A stretch of DNA of 64,000 bases from Carettochelys insculpta (Eukaryota > Chordata > Testudines > Carettochelyidae): the NCBI RefSeq assembly GCF_033958435.1, contig NC_134137.1, positions 60,466,001 to 60,530,000 of the forward strand. Direction: 5' to 3'. Both the position numbers and the translations under genes were made by a program. The notes under the pieces are model-generated. The model saw nothing but the letters and a program-made list of their open reading frames with translations. It searched no databases and was not told the DNA's origin. Below are positions 1-10,334 of this stretch, one piece after another. The number at the start of each line of letters is the position of its first letter. Position 1 is the first letter of the stretch.

Positions 1-391
1 TTGTTCAGGTATTTCACTGCCTTGATAACTTCTCTTAAAGACCATGGTTGGCTCTGGAATTTAAAACTAAATTATGTCATAACATACCACCCTGGTGGAA
101 AGGAGAATGCCCTGGAGGAAGAGCAAGTGCCAAATGCTGTTGGCCACTGTGAATGCAAGTCTTTCATACAACTAAACATAGTAAGAAATATTACAGAGGT
201 TGAATGGACTGTACGTGTCCGTGTAACTCTTATGACTTTGTTTTCTCTGTGCTGCTCCTTTAAAACTCTTGTTTACTTGGCATGGCAAGCCAGGGCGTGA
301 ATCTATAGCTTGCCATGCACTAGCTGACTGTGTGCAGTACATCAAAGCACCCTATGGAGCTTTTAGCAGCAGCAGGTCCATACGACCAGTT

Positions 392-1044
392 AGTGCCATA
401 ACCAGCTAATTTTGTGCCTGAGGCAAGTATATAAAATTGCGCCCCTCATGTTTATAAATTCATAGTAGTTACTTCATAGAAAAAGGGAAAATGATAAATG
501 ATAAATACAAACACATACAAAGTAACAAAAACACATTTATTTATTATAGTTATGAGGGTCTCACGTCTGCCCAGGGCCTGAAGACACCAGCTGTATGAAA
601 TCTGTCTGGCGGTTAAAGAGCAGGTGCAAAATATAACCGATGCAACAGAAGCAGTTGAGGAGAGCGCCTTGCCAGCCCAGGAGAAATGGGTCGGGCACCA
701 AGTGAGCTGGCTGGCATGGATTACGGTTGGAGACAAAGTGCATTATCCAGATAGGGAGACAGCAGATTGGCCATGCTGCCTATCAGAATCACCCTGCCAT
801 GAGTAGTTACTGGGAGAGATAATTACTTTGAGGGATTCAGGCAAGGAAGGGATTGAGCTGGGTTCGGGGGTTCAGCTACCTATGCCCCTGAAGCAGCAAT
901 CGCCAACAGCAGCATAACGAGCTGCAAATGGCTCTTGAAGAGCCACATGCAGGTGGGCCGGAGCTGCCCAGCCAGCTAATTGCAGCCCCTGAGGTGTGAC
1001 GCCTGAGGCGAGTGCCTCAGTTGCCTCACCCCTGTTATGGCCCT
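392..1044. mobile_element. Non-autonomous DNA transposon (unclassified, terminal inverted repeats)
   Basis: The left end reads AGTGCCATAAC and the right end reads GTTATGGCCCT, an imperfect inverted pair. Just inside both ends is a related phrase about GCCTGAGGC (near 415-425 and 1000-1015). No transposase frame is present, and the flanking duplication could not be fixed. The short reading frames inside are incidental. The family was not identified; the ends resemble hAT-type turtle repeats, which is inference. Confidence 0.45.
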
Positions 1045-1107
1045 GAGTTAGTGCATAGAAAGCTAGTGTACTATAGTCACTAAATTACTATGCAGACAAG
1101 TTCTAAG

Positions 1108-1401
1108 CAGTGGTTCTCAACCTGGGGTCTGCATACCCTGGGAGGTCCGTGATGGTATTGCAGGGGGGGGTCTGTTTGCAAACAAATAAATAAATAAATT
1201 GCAGAGTTATGATCACTTATTATTTTTAAATTAAATATTGTCCAATAATAGTACAAATATTTGTTCGAAAATCTATGTTGCAGTTTCCCTTTTCATTTAA
1301 TGAAATGTACCTCACAGCGAGAATTGGCTTTGACGGGGATCTGTGAATGGTTTGGGGGAGTGATTGGGGGTCCTCACTAGTGAAAAGGTTGGGAACCCCT
1401 G
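1108..1401. mobile_element. hAT-type non-autonomous transposon
   Basis: The element starts CAGTGGTTCTCAACCTGG and ends AAAGGTTGGGAACCCCTG, which are imperfect inverted repeats of the hAT type beginning with CAG. The flanks at 1100-1107 and 1401-1408 agree at 6 of 8 positions, as expected for an aged 8-bp target duplication. A short AAAT microsatellite lies at about 1186-1200. No coding capacity is left. Confidence 0.7.
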
Positions 1402-1504
1402 TCCTAAAATGCATGTGAGTCAGCACGGATACAGCATAGAACAAGTTGCTGAGGCAAATCTCAGAAGTTCCTTCACTGTCTTAGCTGGTTTACATGCAAT
1501 GAAT

Positions 1505-1560
1505 CTTGTATCTTGGCAAGGCACTAGATTAGATGACCTTTGAGGTCCTATGACTCTGTG
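1505..1560 (+). repeat. CR1 or CR1-tailed SINE 3'-end fragment
   Basis: A short stretch matches the shared 3' end of turtle CR1 and CR1-tailed SINEs: a 'lets-go' phrase around ACTAGATTAGATGACCTTTG followed by GAGGTCCTATGACTCTGTGA. It is too short to assign to a subfamily. Confidence 0.6.
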
Positions 1561-1804
1561 AGCATCTTAACAAACGAGACACAAACTGTGCTCCCTCAGA
1601 AACTTTTTACCTTTATTCTTTATTTCCTTTAATCTGCAGTAAAAATCAGTCAGATTGAAACTATATGGGTTGCTCCTTTAGTACGGATAAAAGACAACGG
1701 GAGTGAAATTTTACCAGCAGGGTGAACAGCTAAATAACAGCTTTGCAACTTACATTACATCACAGTCCTCTCAGACCATCCCAATGGAGGCTCTGGAAAT
1801 GCAA

Positions 1805-1872
1805 CATTCATAATAATAACAACAACAATCATAACAATAACAAATAATAATAAAAATTAATAATAATAACTT
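1805..1872. repeat. AAT/AAC-rich simple repeat
   Basis: Low-complexity run of TAATAATAAC, AACAACAAT and ATAATAATAA units. No larger element could be recognised around it. Confidence 0.85.
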
Positions 1873-2518
1873 CATATGAAAAGTATCCTTTTGCCCACAA
1901 TGAAGTGCTCTGGTAGCTGTACCATGGAGTAATGAAGGCATTATAAAACACACAAAAATTGGAACAAAGAGCGGTGTTTTCTTCCGCACCAATGAAACAA
2001 TTAAATTTGACAATCCTGGTATATTTTTCAGGGGAGCAGTGGCAAGGGTGGCGGGATAGAGGGGAGCCCTAAGTTATTACATGGATGTTTTTCTTATTCT
2101 GTGTGGCAGTAGTCTGCTTCCAAAACATTACCTCTCTGATCTGATAAATCATTATACGCACATATTCAATTACTGTTAATGGAAGCAATTGCGTCTAATA
2201 GCAGATGAGTACAGTTTGCTGAAGAGAATACCCTCATAATATTTTGGCTGTACTGCACATATTAACTGGTTACAAGCCATATTATTCTATTAGTAAAACA
2301 GGCAGACTAACAAATACAATTCTCAATTGGTCATGGTTATCTTGCTGGTCAGTGGTGCTCTTTGCAATTTACGTATTGCAAAACCTACATACCAAACCTC
2401 AAGGTGGGTTATTTTTAAAAAATCTTTTAATTTTGTACAAGTTTTGTATAGCACAGAGCTTCGAAGAACTGGTTTGAACTGCCATTTATTGTGATAAAGG
2501 CCCAGTTTAACTCAGGAC

Positions 2519-3173
2519 CAGTGTTCCTTATAAGCTGAGCACTTAAGCAGGTGCCCAGGAGAGAGTCAGGTTCCACCCAGCTGATTAGCTGAGCTGTGTA
2601 TACGTCCAGTTGCCAGGGAATGAGGACCCAGCATCCCAGGTCTTAAAGAAAGCCCCTGGGCCCAGCTAGCCCTTTCCTGCTTTACCTGCAACCAATGCCC
2701 AGCCTGGAGGGAGCAGAAAAGCAAGAAGCCTGGCCCAGTTTGGGCTGACTAGTGGGGGGACAGGAGCAGATTCAGTGGCCTCATGACAGGAACCACAGCC
2801 TGTCCGCTCAGCAGCCATAGGAGCATATAAGCCCCAACCCTACCCCCTGGGAAAAGGGGCGGGGACCTACTGAGAGACCCTGCCTAATGCGAATCAGGAC
2901 TATTGAGGCCATACCCCAAACTTAACAACTAGGTAGGCAGTGGTTCAGGGTTCCTTGGCCAGGAGTTCAGGGGGCCAGGGCCCCTCCCCCCACCATTGCG
3001 GCCCACCTAATCTGTGATCTAGCCATTAGGCCACCCAGCCACTAGGGACCTGGCCATACCTCTCTATGCAGCAAGCGCTCAGTCCTGCAGAGCATGCTGC
3101 ACCTACCCAGCCAAGCAGTCAAGCTCAAGCTTAACTTTAAGCACTGACATAAATGTGTCTTAAGAGCACACTG
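2519..3173. mobile_element. hAT-like non-autonomous element, family of the one at 12818
   Basis: The left end CAGTGTTCCTTATAAG and right end CTTAAGAGCACACTG form an imperfect inverted pair. Flanking octamers (2511-2518 and 3174-3181) agree at 5 of 8 positions. The left subterminal sequence (slippage from TAAGCTG into a CCCAGGAGAG phrase) resembles the element at 12818-12990. The GC-richer interior has no transposase frame. The boundaries, especially the right one, are tentative. Confidence 0.45.
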
Positions 3174-4095
3174 TTCAGCAAACACAAAGTACAGGGTTTT
3201 GCTAAATCAGGCAAACATTTTCAAAACTTCCCAAAATCTTGATACATCCAGAACTCCTCCCTCTGCAAATCATCCTCTTGATTCAATTGGTAAGAAGCTG
3301 AAGATATTCAAAAGTTCAAAGTATAATTTCTGAATGTGTTTTTCTCTTCATTAACCTCTCATACACTACGCTGAGTTTGAAAAGGCAGGTAAAGCTGGGT
3401 TACATTTGGTTTTCTGTGATATTATTAATAAAAAACATTACAATTATGCCTTCAAATGTAATGACACATTCTATAATTTGACTTTTGTGCAACTCTGTTC
3501 TTCATCTTGTTTGTCACGTTTTGTGACAGTTTGGACTATTTCCATACCTCCTATTTTGCATCAGTCAACGGCCAACCTCTTGGCATTTGCTGTTCTATTT
3601 ATGCAATGCCTGCCATGCAGACTTGTATAATTTATTTCGTCAGTGTCTTTTCTTCTTTGACACGCACCCCTCCTCTGTTCTAATTACTCTTTCACTCTGC
3701 TCCCTGTTTTATTTCTCCCACAAGTTAGCTCTGTCAATGCGTCAGGAACGCTTTTCCATGACACTGCTGCCATTTAAATATGGGCAAGTGTTCTCACATG
3801 CTATTTCGTTCTCTTGCTGAAGGATTTATGCTGATCTGGCACTAATGAGTCAGGCCCTTTATCACTCTCTGCAGATGCAAATCAGAGCTGTCAAGTGGTT
3901 AGATGCTGGAAGATTCACCCTCCTTTGACTCTAACTATTCTGCCTCCTCTAGCAGTACTAACTAGCAGTCAGCAACTCCCACCTTTTTCATGCCCTTATA
4001 TATAAGACTGTGACATTGTATAGTGAATTTGTTGTGATTTAATTGTGGTGGTTGGTGTGGGGAGAGGCTCCTTGAGCACTATATCCAAATACAAC
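3174..4095. other. No gene recognised
   Basis: AT-rich sequence with short open frames only. I found no splice-flanked exon, no RNA gene and no repeat end that I recognise. Confidence 0.5.
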
Positions 4096-4340
4096 TTAGG
4101 TTTCTTGGCCACTTGGTAGGCAGTGATGGAAAAAGTGCCCCAAAATTATTTGAATAAAAGTACTGCTACTTTGGAACAATGTAATTAGATAAAAGTCAGA
4201 GTAGCCTTCCAGAAAACTACTTGAGTAAAGGTACAAATGTACTATATCATAATTGTACTTTAGCGTGCAGAAGTAAAAAGTAGTCATCCTATGAAGATCT
4301 ATGGTTAACCACCCAAGTTATCATAGGGAACCATTATTTT
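4096..4340. repeat. Possible interspersed repeat with AAGTA-rich motifs
   Basis: Contains several copies of AAAAGTAC/GAGTAAAGGTAC-type words, a pattern seen in some vertebrate DNA-transposon families. No termini were located, so the call is weak. Confidence 0.25.
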
Positions 4341-4354
4341 TCATGTATATTATA

Positions 4355-4450
4355 TACTCATATATAAAAACATAAATATATGTGTATACACACAAGCGTG
4401 CACACATACACGCGCACACATATATACTGACATACATATGTGTGTGTGTA
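4355..4450. repeat. TA/CA/GT dinucleotide microsatellite region
   Basis: Interrupted alternating purine-pyrimidine tract of TATATA, ACACAC and GTGTGT blocks. Such tracts can adopt Z-DNA or cruciform structures, but nothing functional is shown here. Confidence 0.85.
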
Positions 4451-4675
4451 TCGTAGAATACAACAGGTGAACAAATACAGAGCAGCTAGAATGCACCCTC
4501 AGTCTAAGCATTTGCATGTGATTGACTACTGCATCACAAAACAAAGAGATCTTTCTGATGGCCAGTTGACTCATGCAGTGCATGGCACTGGCTCCTGATC
4601 TGACTACTATGTGGTACGCAGTGTTGTCTCCTTGAAACTTTGTCCACCAAAACATCATCATTCTGCTGAAAAAAG

Positions 4676-5520
4676 TTGGATGTAGGTAAACTTGAAATAC
4701 CCAAGAAACAAGCGCTGTTTCAATGCAGTCTTGATGCTTCTTTAGTCATCAGCAATGAAGGTCCAAAATTGTTACCCGCTACTGAGGATGAGGTTAAACT
4801 CCATGATGCAGCTGGTCAACATGACTTTAAAGCAGTCTGTGAAGGCAATCTATGGGCCATGCATTGCTGACTGCACACCAGTGTGCTTTGCTGATGAACT
4901 CACTTTGACTGCAGACACCGCTAAAATCCTTGACTGCTGAGCAGAACATTTTCACACAGTATTGAACCAGACCTCAACTTCTGACAGCAGCATTCTTGAA
5001 GAGATTCCTCATAGAGCTAATGGTTTACAGCTGGTCCTGCACCAACTCCTGATGAGGTACAAAGCATTGGCCTTGTAAACCCAGAGTTGTTGTAAGCTCA
5101 ACCCTTGAGGGAGCCTTCCAAGGGTCTGGGGCAGGTTAGATTAAAAAAAAAAAAGAAAGCCCTGTCAGAGGATGGCAGTAGCTCCGGCTGCGAGTGCAAG
5201 GGACTGGACTCAATGACCTCTCGAGGTCCCTTCCAGTGCTATGAGATGTGTAGATCTGTCAACCAGATGAAATCTAGAAAGGCACCTGGCAGTGATGCAA
5301 TTCAATTAGAAATGTATAAAGCTGCTGGTGGCCAGCTGATGGACCATGTCACCATTTATTCGGCACAACTTAGGAGAAGGAGCTAGTCCCCCAGGACTTC
5401 AAAGATGCTCTGATTGTATGCATGTACAAGAGAAAAGGTGATCGTGCCTGCTGGGATGACCATCGGGACATTTCTCTGCTCTCTATGATAGAAATTAGAA
5501 ATTACCAGGGGATCTGTTGG
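4676..5520 (+). mobile_element. Degenerate non-LTR retrotransposon (LINE) reverse-transcriptase fragment
   Basis: A relic of the region just upstream of and entering a LINE reverse transcriptase. Recognisable pieces are AGQHDFKAV, an F-N-Q-T-S-type phrase, DEVQSI, then (after a SINE insertion) VNQMKSRKAPGSDAIQLEMY, QDFKDALIVCMYKRKGD and HRDISLLS. These match the KxxKAPGxDxI and NxRxISLLS motifs that open the finger domain of vertebrate LINE reverse transcriptases. There are several stops and frame changes, and the copy ends near 5520. The clade was not assigned. It is clearly different from CR1, and its C-terminal end seems to be represented by another fragment at 49905-50250. Confidence 0.7.
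5062..5252 (+). mobile_element. tRNA-derived SINE (Cry I-like) inserted in the LINE relic
   Basis: A tRNA-like part has a B-box-like GTTGTAAGCTCAACCC near 5088-5104, then GAGGGAGCC and an A-run of 12 near 5144. The tail has the CR1-shared phrase GGACTGGACTCAATGACCTC followed by GAGGTCCCTTCCAG. The LINE reading resumes right after it, so the SINE is the younger insertion. The 5' end with the A box is degraded or missing. Confidence 0.7.
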
Positions 5521-6244
5521 GACTGGGGCTGCTTTGGCCTGGCTGGAGCACTCCACTCTGAGACACACCCAGGACCGCCATGGGTGGCGGCTGCTCCAGC
5601 CAGACTGGGAACACCCCCAGGCCAGGCTGCTGCAGATGGGGGTTGCTCTGGCTGTGCTGGAGCACCCTCTACCTTCAGTGGTGCTGCAGGCAGGGACGCT
5701 CCAGCTGAGTCCGAGCAGCCATTGTCCCCAGGGTGCTGTGAGCAGGGGCACCTCAGCAATGCCCCTCCTGGTTTAATTAGTTAACTGTTTAAACTTAGCA
5801 TTTAACCAGCAGCCTCCGGCCACTGCTCCTCTCTTGTCCAATCCTCCCTACTTCCCCTCCCTCCACATACCAAAGAGAAGGTCCCAGACAGCCCACTGCT
5901 GGGGTGGGAGCAGACAAAGGGGCAACAGCCTGGGGGCCTTGCAAGTCATGAGGCAGTAGGGGCAGCAGCAGCTGAGAGAACCCCAGGCCCTTTAAATGGC
6001 TGCTGGAGCTCCACACGGTGTGCTCTGGGCAGCTGCTGGAGCTGCACCTGCAAATTTTTCAAGAAAACATAGTGAAGTGCAAGCTTTATGTAGAGAAAAG
6101 TCTAACTCTAATTCCTCCTATACATACGGCATATTTGTGTATGTGTGTATTATATACACACACATACACGATATGTTTTAACTTAAGTACCTGGAAAGAT
6201 AATGCAGCATGTAATCAGTCTGCAGATGTCTGAAAGGCCATAAG
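5521..6244. other. GC-rich unclassified repeat sequence, then AT-rich spacer
   Basis: About 5530-6060 is GC-rich and contains long but unconvincing frames. A phrase around GGCCCTTTAAATGGCTGCTGGAG recurs near 25375 and 43240, so this is part of a dispersed turtle repeat. No terminal repeats were recognised. A short CA-rich tract lies at 6130-6175. Confidence 0.45.
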
Positions 6245-6798
6245 GTGCTAAGTAATAGCATGAATTTGTAAAGCACAAATCAGGTCCAACCAACCGGATT
6301 GCTTTCTTTGATAGCACAACAAGACTTATGGATAAGGGGCAAGAGATAGATGTGTTATAACTAGACTTTAGTAAAGCATTTGATATAGTCTCACGTGCCT
6401 TTCCTATAAATAAACTAAGGACACACAATTTAGAGAGGGACACTATAAGGTGGGTGCATAACTGGTTGGATATCCATTCCCAGAGAGCAGTGATCTGTGG
6501 TTTGCAGTCATACTGGAAGGCCATAAAAATGGGGTTCCACGGGGATCAGTCATGGGACTGGTTCTCTTCAATATCTTCTTCAGTGATTTAGATATTAGCG
6601 TCGAGCGGACACATATTACTTTTGCAGAGGATACCAAGCTGGGAGGGTGGACAAGTGCTTTGGAAGATAGGGACATAATTCAAAATGGTCTGGAAAAATT
6701 GGAGAAATGCTGTGAGGTAAATAGGATGAAATTTAATGCAAATTACTCCACTGAGGAAGGAAGAAGCAGTTGCACACATGGAAAATGACTGCCTAGGA

Positions 6799-7177
6799 CA
6801 GGGATGGTCAACCTCAGCTAGCGAGTGGGCAGCACGAGTGGCCCTTCTTCATCTCAGTGGGCTGCAAAATTGACAAAACCAAGGTGATCTCCCGGGATAG
6901 GGTAGTTTTGCTAACTGCTCCTGTATGTCTAGAATTTGCGGGGTGTGCTGATTGAACCCTAGCAGTGCTTTGACTGAGTGAACAGGGCGCGCACAGCTCC
7001 CACAGCCGATGTGTGCAATCTTTAGTAATGCTATAAGGAAAAAAAAATTAAGCAGACATAACCAGCAGAAGCTGGCAACCTGGCATGCGGACAACAGTAA
7101 ATAAAATGTCTTCTGGGCTGCATCTAGAAACCCGATGGGCCACAAGTAGCCTGTGGGCAACAGGATTTCCACCACTG
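6799..7177. mobile_element. hAT-type non-autonomous transposon inside CR1
   Basis: The ends are CAGGGATGG and CCACCACTG, matching at 7 of 9 positions as inverted repeats. The flanking octamers GCCTAGGA (6791-6798) and GTCTCAGA (7178-7185) agree at 5 of 8. CR1 coding sense resumes immediately after the right duplication, which confirms the insertion boundaries. Confidence 0.75.
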
Positions 7178-7253
7178 GTCTCAGAAGCAGCACTATGGAA
7201 AGGGATCCAGGGGTTATGGCGGATCACAGGCTAAATATGAGTCAACAGCTGGA

Positions 7254-7667
7254 GGGAGTTTGGGGGCAGAAAAGGGTGGAGCTTACTGGGGGCGTACCTC
7301 CTCCAGCAGAGGTGCCTTCGTGGAGGGGGCAGGGAGTCTGCATGAGCTGTTGCCCACAGACACTGGCTTCCACAGCTTCCCATTGGCCGCAGAGGCACTT
7401 GGGGTGGGAGCAGCACACAGAGACTGACACACACACATCGATAGAGGGCTGCAGGGCTGCATGTGCCAGCAGCAACGTGGGGTGAGCAGGGGGCCTCTCT
7501 AGCCCTCTAGTGCTGCCAGTGGTGGTGGCAGGGGCCCATGGGCCACTTTAAATTCCCTGGGAGTAGCAGATGAGGCTGGGGGACATGTAGAGGGAGTGGG
7601 AAGCACACGGATGACTGGTGGGAAAAGGTTGAGAGATGCGGCCCTCAACTTTGCTGTAGCTGAGCCC
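7254..7667. other. GC-rich unclassified insert between CR1 and the RTE tail
   Basis: Contains a CCCATTGGCC phrase shared with the hAT-like GC-rich repeats at 17.05 and 47.8 kb. No coding exon and no clear termini. It probably belongs to one more transposon in this nest. Confidence 0.35.
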
Positions 7668-7694
7668 TCATCATCATCATCATCATCATCATCA
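7668..7694. repeat. (TCA)9 tail of the RTE element
   Basis: Nine perfect TCA units. The tract is bracketed by GCTGAGCCC (7659-7667) and GGGCTCAGC (7700-7708), a perfect 9-bp inverted pair, so it could sit in a hairpin loop. Confidence 0.9.
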
Positions 7695-9600
7695 ACTGTG
7701 GGCTCAGCACCCATTGGTGTCTGATGCCTCTCTCACTATTTCCTTCCATATTTCCCTGTCCAGTGCAGAGTGGCTTAGTTTCTGTAGACTATCTCTGCAC
7801 CAATCTACCATATCATCTACCCATTCTCTGTGGGGTCTGCCTCTCCTATTCGAACCATCCATTATGCCAGATACCAGGGTCTTGATTTTTCTTTCATCGT
7901 TTATTCTGCAAATATGCCCAGATAGTTGTAGTTTCCATTTTATAGCCTTCTGCAGTAGGTTCTCTTTTGGCTGTGTCTTTCTATATAATTCCTCATTGGT
8001 GACCTTCTGCATCCATCCTATTCTCAGAATCTTTCTATAACAACTCCTTTCGAACCCCAATCTTCTGCTTTTTGAATCTTTTGTTATCACCTATGTCTCA
8101 CATCCATATAACATGCTGCTTAATACACACGTTTTCAAGATGCTCAGCTTCATTCTTAAACTAACTGCTTTGCTTTTCCAGCAAAAGATAGGGACATATC
8201 CATTGCCTTCCAACTCGCTTTTGCTTTCACTATTCTAGTCGCTATTTCCTTCTTACAGTCTAGATCATACATTATGTTGCTCACCAGATTTGTGAACTTC
8301 TCTACATTTTCTAGTTCAATACCATCAACACTGATCTTCCTTTATATTTCCTTATCTCCAAATACCATTGTTTTTGTTTTACTGATGTTCATAATCAGTC
8401 CGTACCGCTTCCCTTCTTCGTTTAACACCTGCAGCGTTTTCACTAGCTTCTCCTCATCTTCCTCAATTACTATATCATCCACGAATCTCAAGTTGTTAAG
8501 TCTTTTCCCATGCACAGATATCCCTTCTACCTCTTCCTTGATCTTGTCCATCACTCTCTCCAGTTGTGTGATGAAGATACTTGGCGATATTGGATCTCCT
8601 TGTCTCGTACCTCTACTTGTTTTAAACCAACTTCCCAACTCCCCGCATGTTCTCACCGCTGCCACAGCGCTATCATTGATATCCTTCAATAACTGTATCA
8701 GTCTGTTATCCACTCTGTATGACTCCAACACTGCCCGTCACTTTCTGATCTATACTGTCAAATGTCTTTTGAAAATTGACAAAGCAAGTGTATACGGTCT
8801 TGTTCTTTCGTCGAGCTTTCTCCGCTATCACTTTTAGTGCCAATATCTGCTGTATGGTACTTCTATCTTTCCTGAACCCCGCTTGCTCATTTGCTATATG
8901 TTCTTCTATCTGCAACCTTAGTCTCTCAGTCAGTATTATCATCAGCACCTTACCTAGATGACTCGATAGGGCAATCGTTCTGTAGTTCTTGCACTCCAAT
9001 GTACTTGCTTTCTTGGGTATTGTCACTAGCACAGATCTTGTCCATTCCTTAGGCGCCTTCCCTTCTTTCCATGCTATATTACATAGTCAGTATATTTCCT
9101 GAATCATGCTTTCTGTGCCGTATTTGATAATCTCTCTCGTAATCTTATCATTTCCAGGGGTCTTTTTGTTCTTTAGTCGTTTCACTGCTTTTTCTACTTC
9201 CTCCTTTGAAATATCAGTCTCACTCTCAATGCTCGGTGGAGATATCTCTTTCGGTTTTTCTATCAGTCTCTCTGAGACACTTGAGTCCAACTGTGCTTTG
9301 TATAGATTGGTGCAATATCTCATCCATCACTGCACAATCTTCCCCCTGTTCATGAGCACTTCTTCGTTCTCATCTTTGATCGCCATCTGCTTTGGTTGCC
9401 ATTTCCTATTAATATTCCTAATTGTCTTATACACCTCCCTGGTCTTACACGCATTGTAATACCTCTCTATATCTTCACATTGCTCCTCTAACCATTTCTC
9501 CTTATCCTTTCTGGCTGCTTTCCTTACCCCTCATTGCATTTCACCCTATATTTCTGTTCTGCCATCTCAGAAACATCTCTTCCCATATAACTCACTGCCC
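7668..9600 (-). mobile_element. RTE-type LINE, 5'-truncated and frameshifted
   Basis: On the minus strand, four successive blocks give an RTE-like protein. The 5' block has a KxxKTPGNDKITREII motif (near 9160). The finger/palm block (8706-9032) has CKNYRTIALSSHLGKV, NEQAGFRKDRSTI and FVNFQKTFD. The palm block (8342-8731) has RGTRQGDPISP and the catalytic box LRFVDDI, where the usual A of F/YADD is V. The C-terminal block (7704-8090) has RRGRPHREWVDDM and ends ASDTNGC. The 3' end is a nine-unit TCA run at 7668-7694 (TGA on the coding strand), typical of the short-UTR RTE clade. Frame changes between the blocks make it non-functional. No EN domain is present. Confidence 0.85.
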
Positions 9601-10334
9601 ATCATCACAAATGTTGCCTGTGTGCAGTCTCTGTGTTGATGTTGCCGAGTGGACAATTCACCATAGGAAAAGTGTTCCCAGAGGAAATGGTGCTCGTAAG
9701 CAGCGGTTATTCAGACCAGGTGTGGCTTTAAACACACATCTATTGTATCTTTTTGGGATGTATTATCAGGACACAAGAGGTGATTCTTCTGCTCTGTGCC
9801 ACGCAGATAGAGCCTCTTCTAGAGTATTGTGTCCAGTTCTGGGTGCCACATTTCAGGAAAGATGTGGAGAAACTGGAGAAAGTCTAGAGAAGAGCAACAA
9901 AAATTATTAAAGGTATCGAAATATGATCTGTGGAGGAAGATTGAAAGAACTGGGTTTGCTTAATGTGGAGAAAATTAAAAGGGGACATGAGGTAACAGTC
10001 TTCAAGTATATAAAAGATTTTCACAAGGAAGAAAGAGAAAAATTGCGCTCATTAACCTTTAAGGCTAGGATGAGAAGCAATGGGTTTAAAATGCAGCAAA
10101 GCCAGTTTAGCTTGTACATTAACAAAAACGTCCTAGCTGTCTGGGTAGGTAAACAGCAAAATAAGTTGCCTAGAGAGGTGTAGCATCTCTGTAATTGGAG
10201 GTTTTTAAGATGAGGTTAGACAAACACCTGTCAGGGATGGTCTAGAAGATAATACTTAATCCTGACTTGAGTGTAGGGGACTGGACCAGTAGACCTCTCA
10301 AGGTCCCTTCCCATCCTACAATTCTATCATCTAG

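Larger units (their letters stand above)
6245..10330 (+). mobile_element. CR1 LINE copy, split into three parts by a hAT and an RTE-containing block
   Basis: Three co-linear blocks read as one CR1 copy. Block 6245-6798 covers the middle of the reverse transcriptase (KAFD-like, WLDIHSQRAVI, GLVLFNIFFSDL, AEDTKLGG, MKFNA). Block 7186-7253 continues with DPGVMADHRLNMSQQ. Block about 9750-10330 continues through RGDSSALCHADRA, a region equivalent to LEYCVQFWVPHF, the thumb/C-terminus, and the 3' UTR ending in GACCTCTCAAGGTCCCTTCC. The junctions fall at a hAT with 8-bp duplication and at a long block holding an RTE element. Every block has stops and frameshifts, so the copy is dead. Confidence 0.8.

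Noticed and set aside
4350..4661. 103-codon minus-strand frame rich in V, C and H
   Set aside because: Derived from the CA/TA microsatellite.
5383..5784. Overlapping frames of about 120 codons on both strands
   Set aside because: GC-rich dispersed repeat; both strands are open at the same place, typical of composition and not of a gene.
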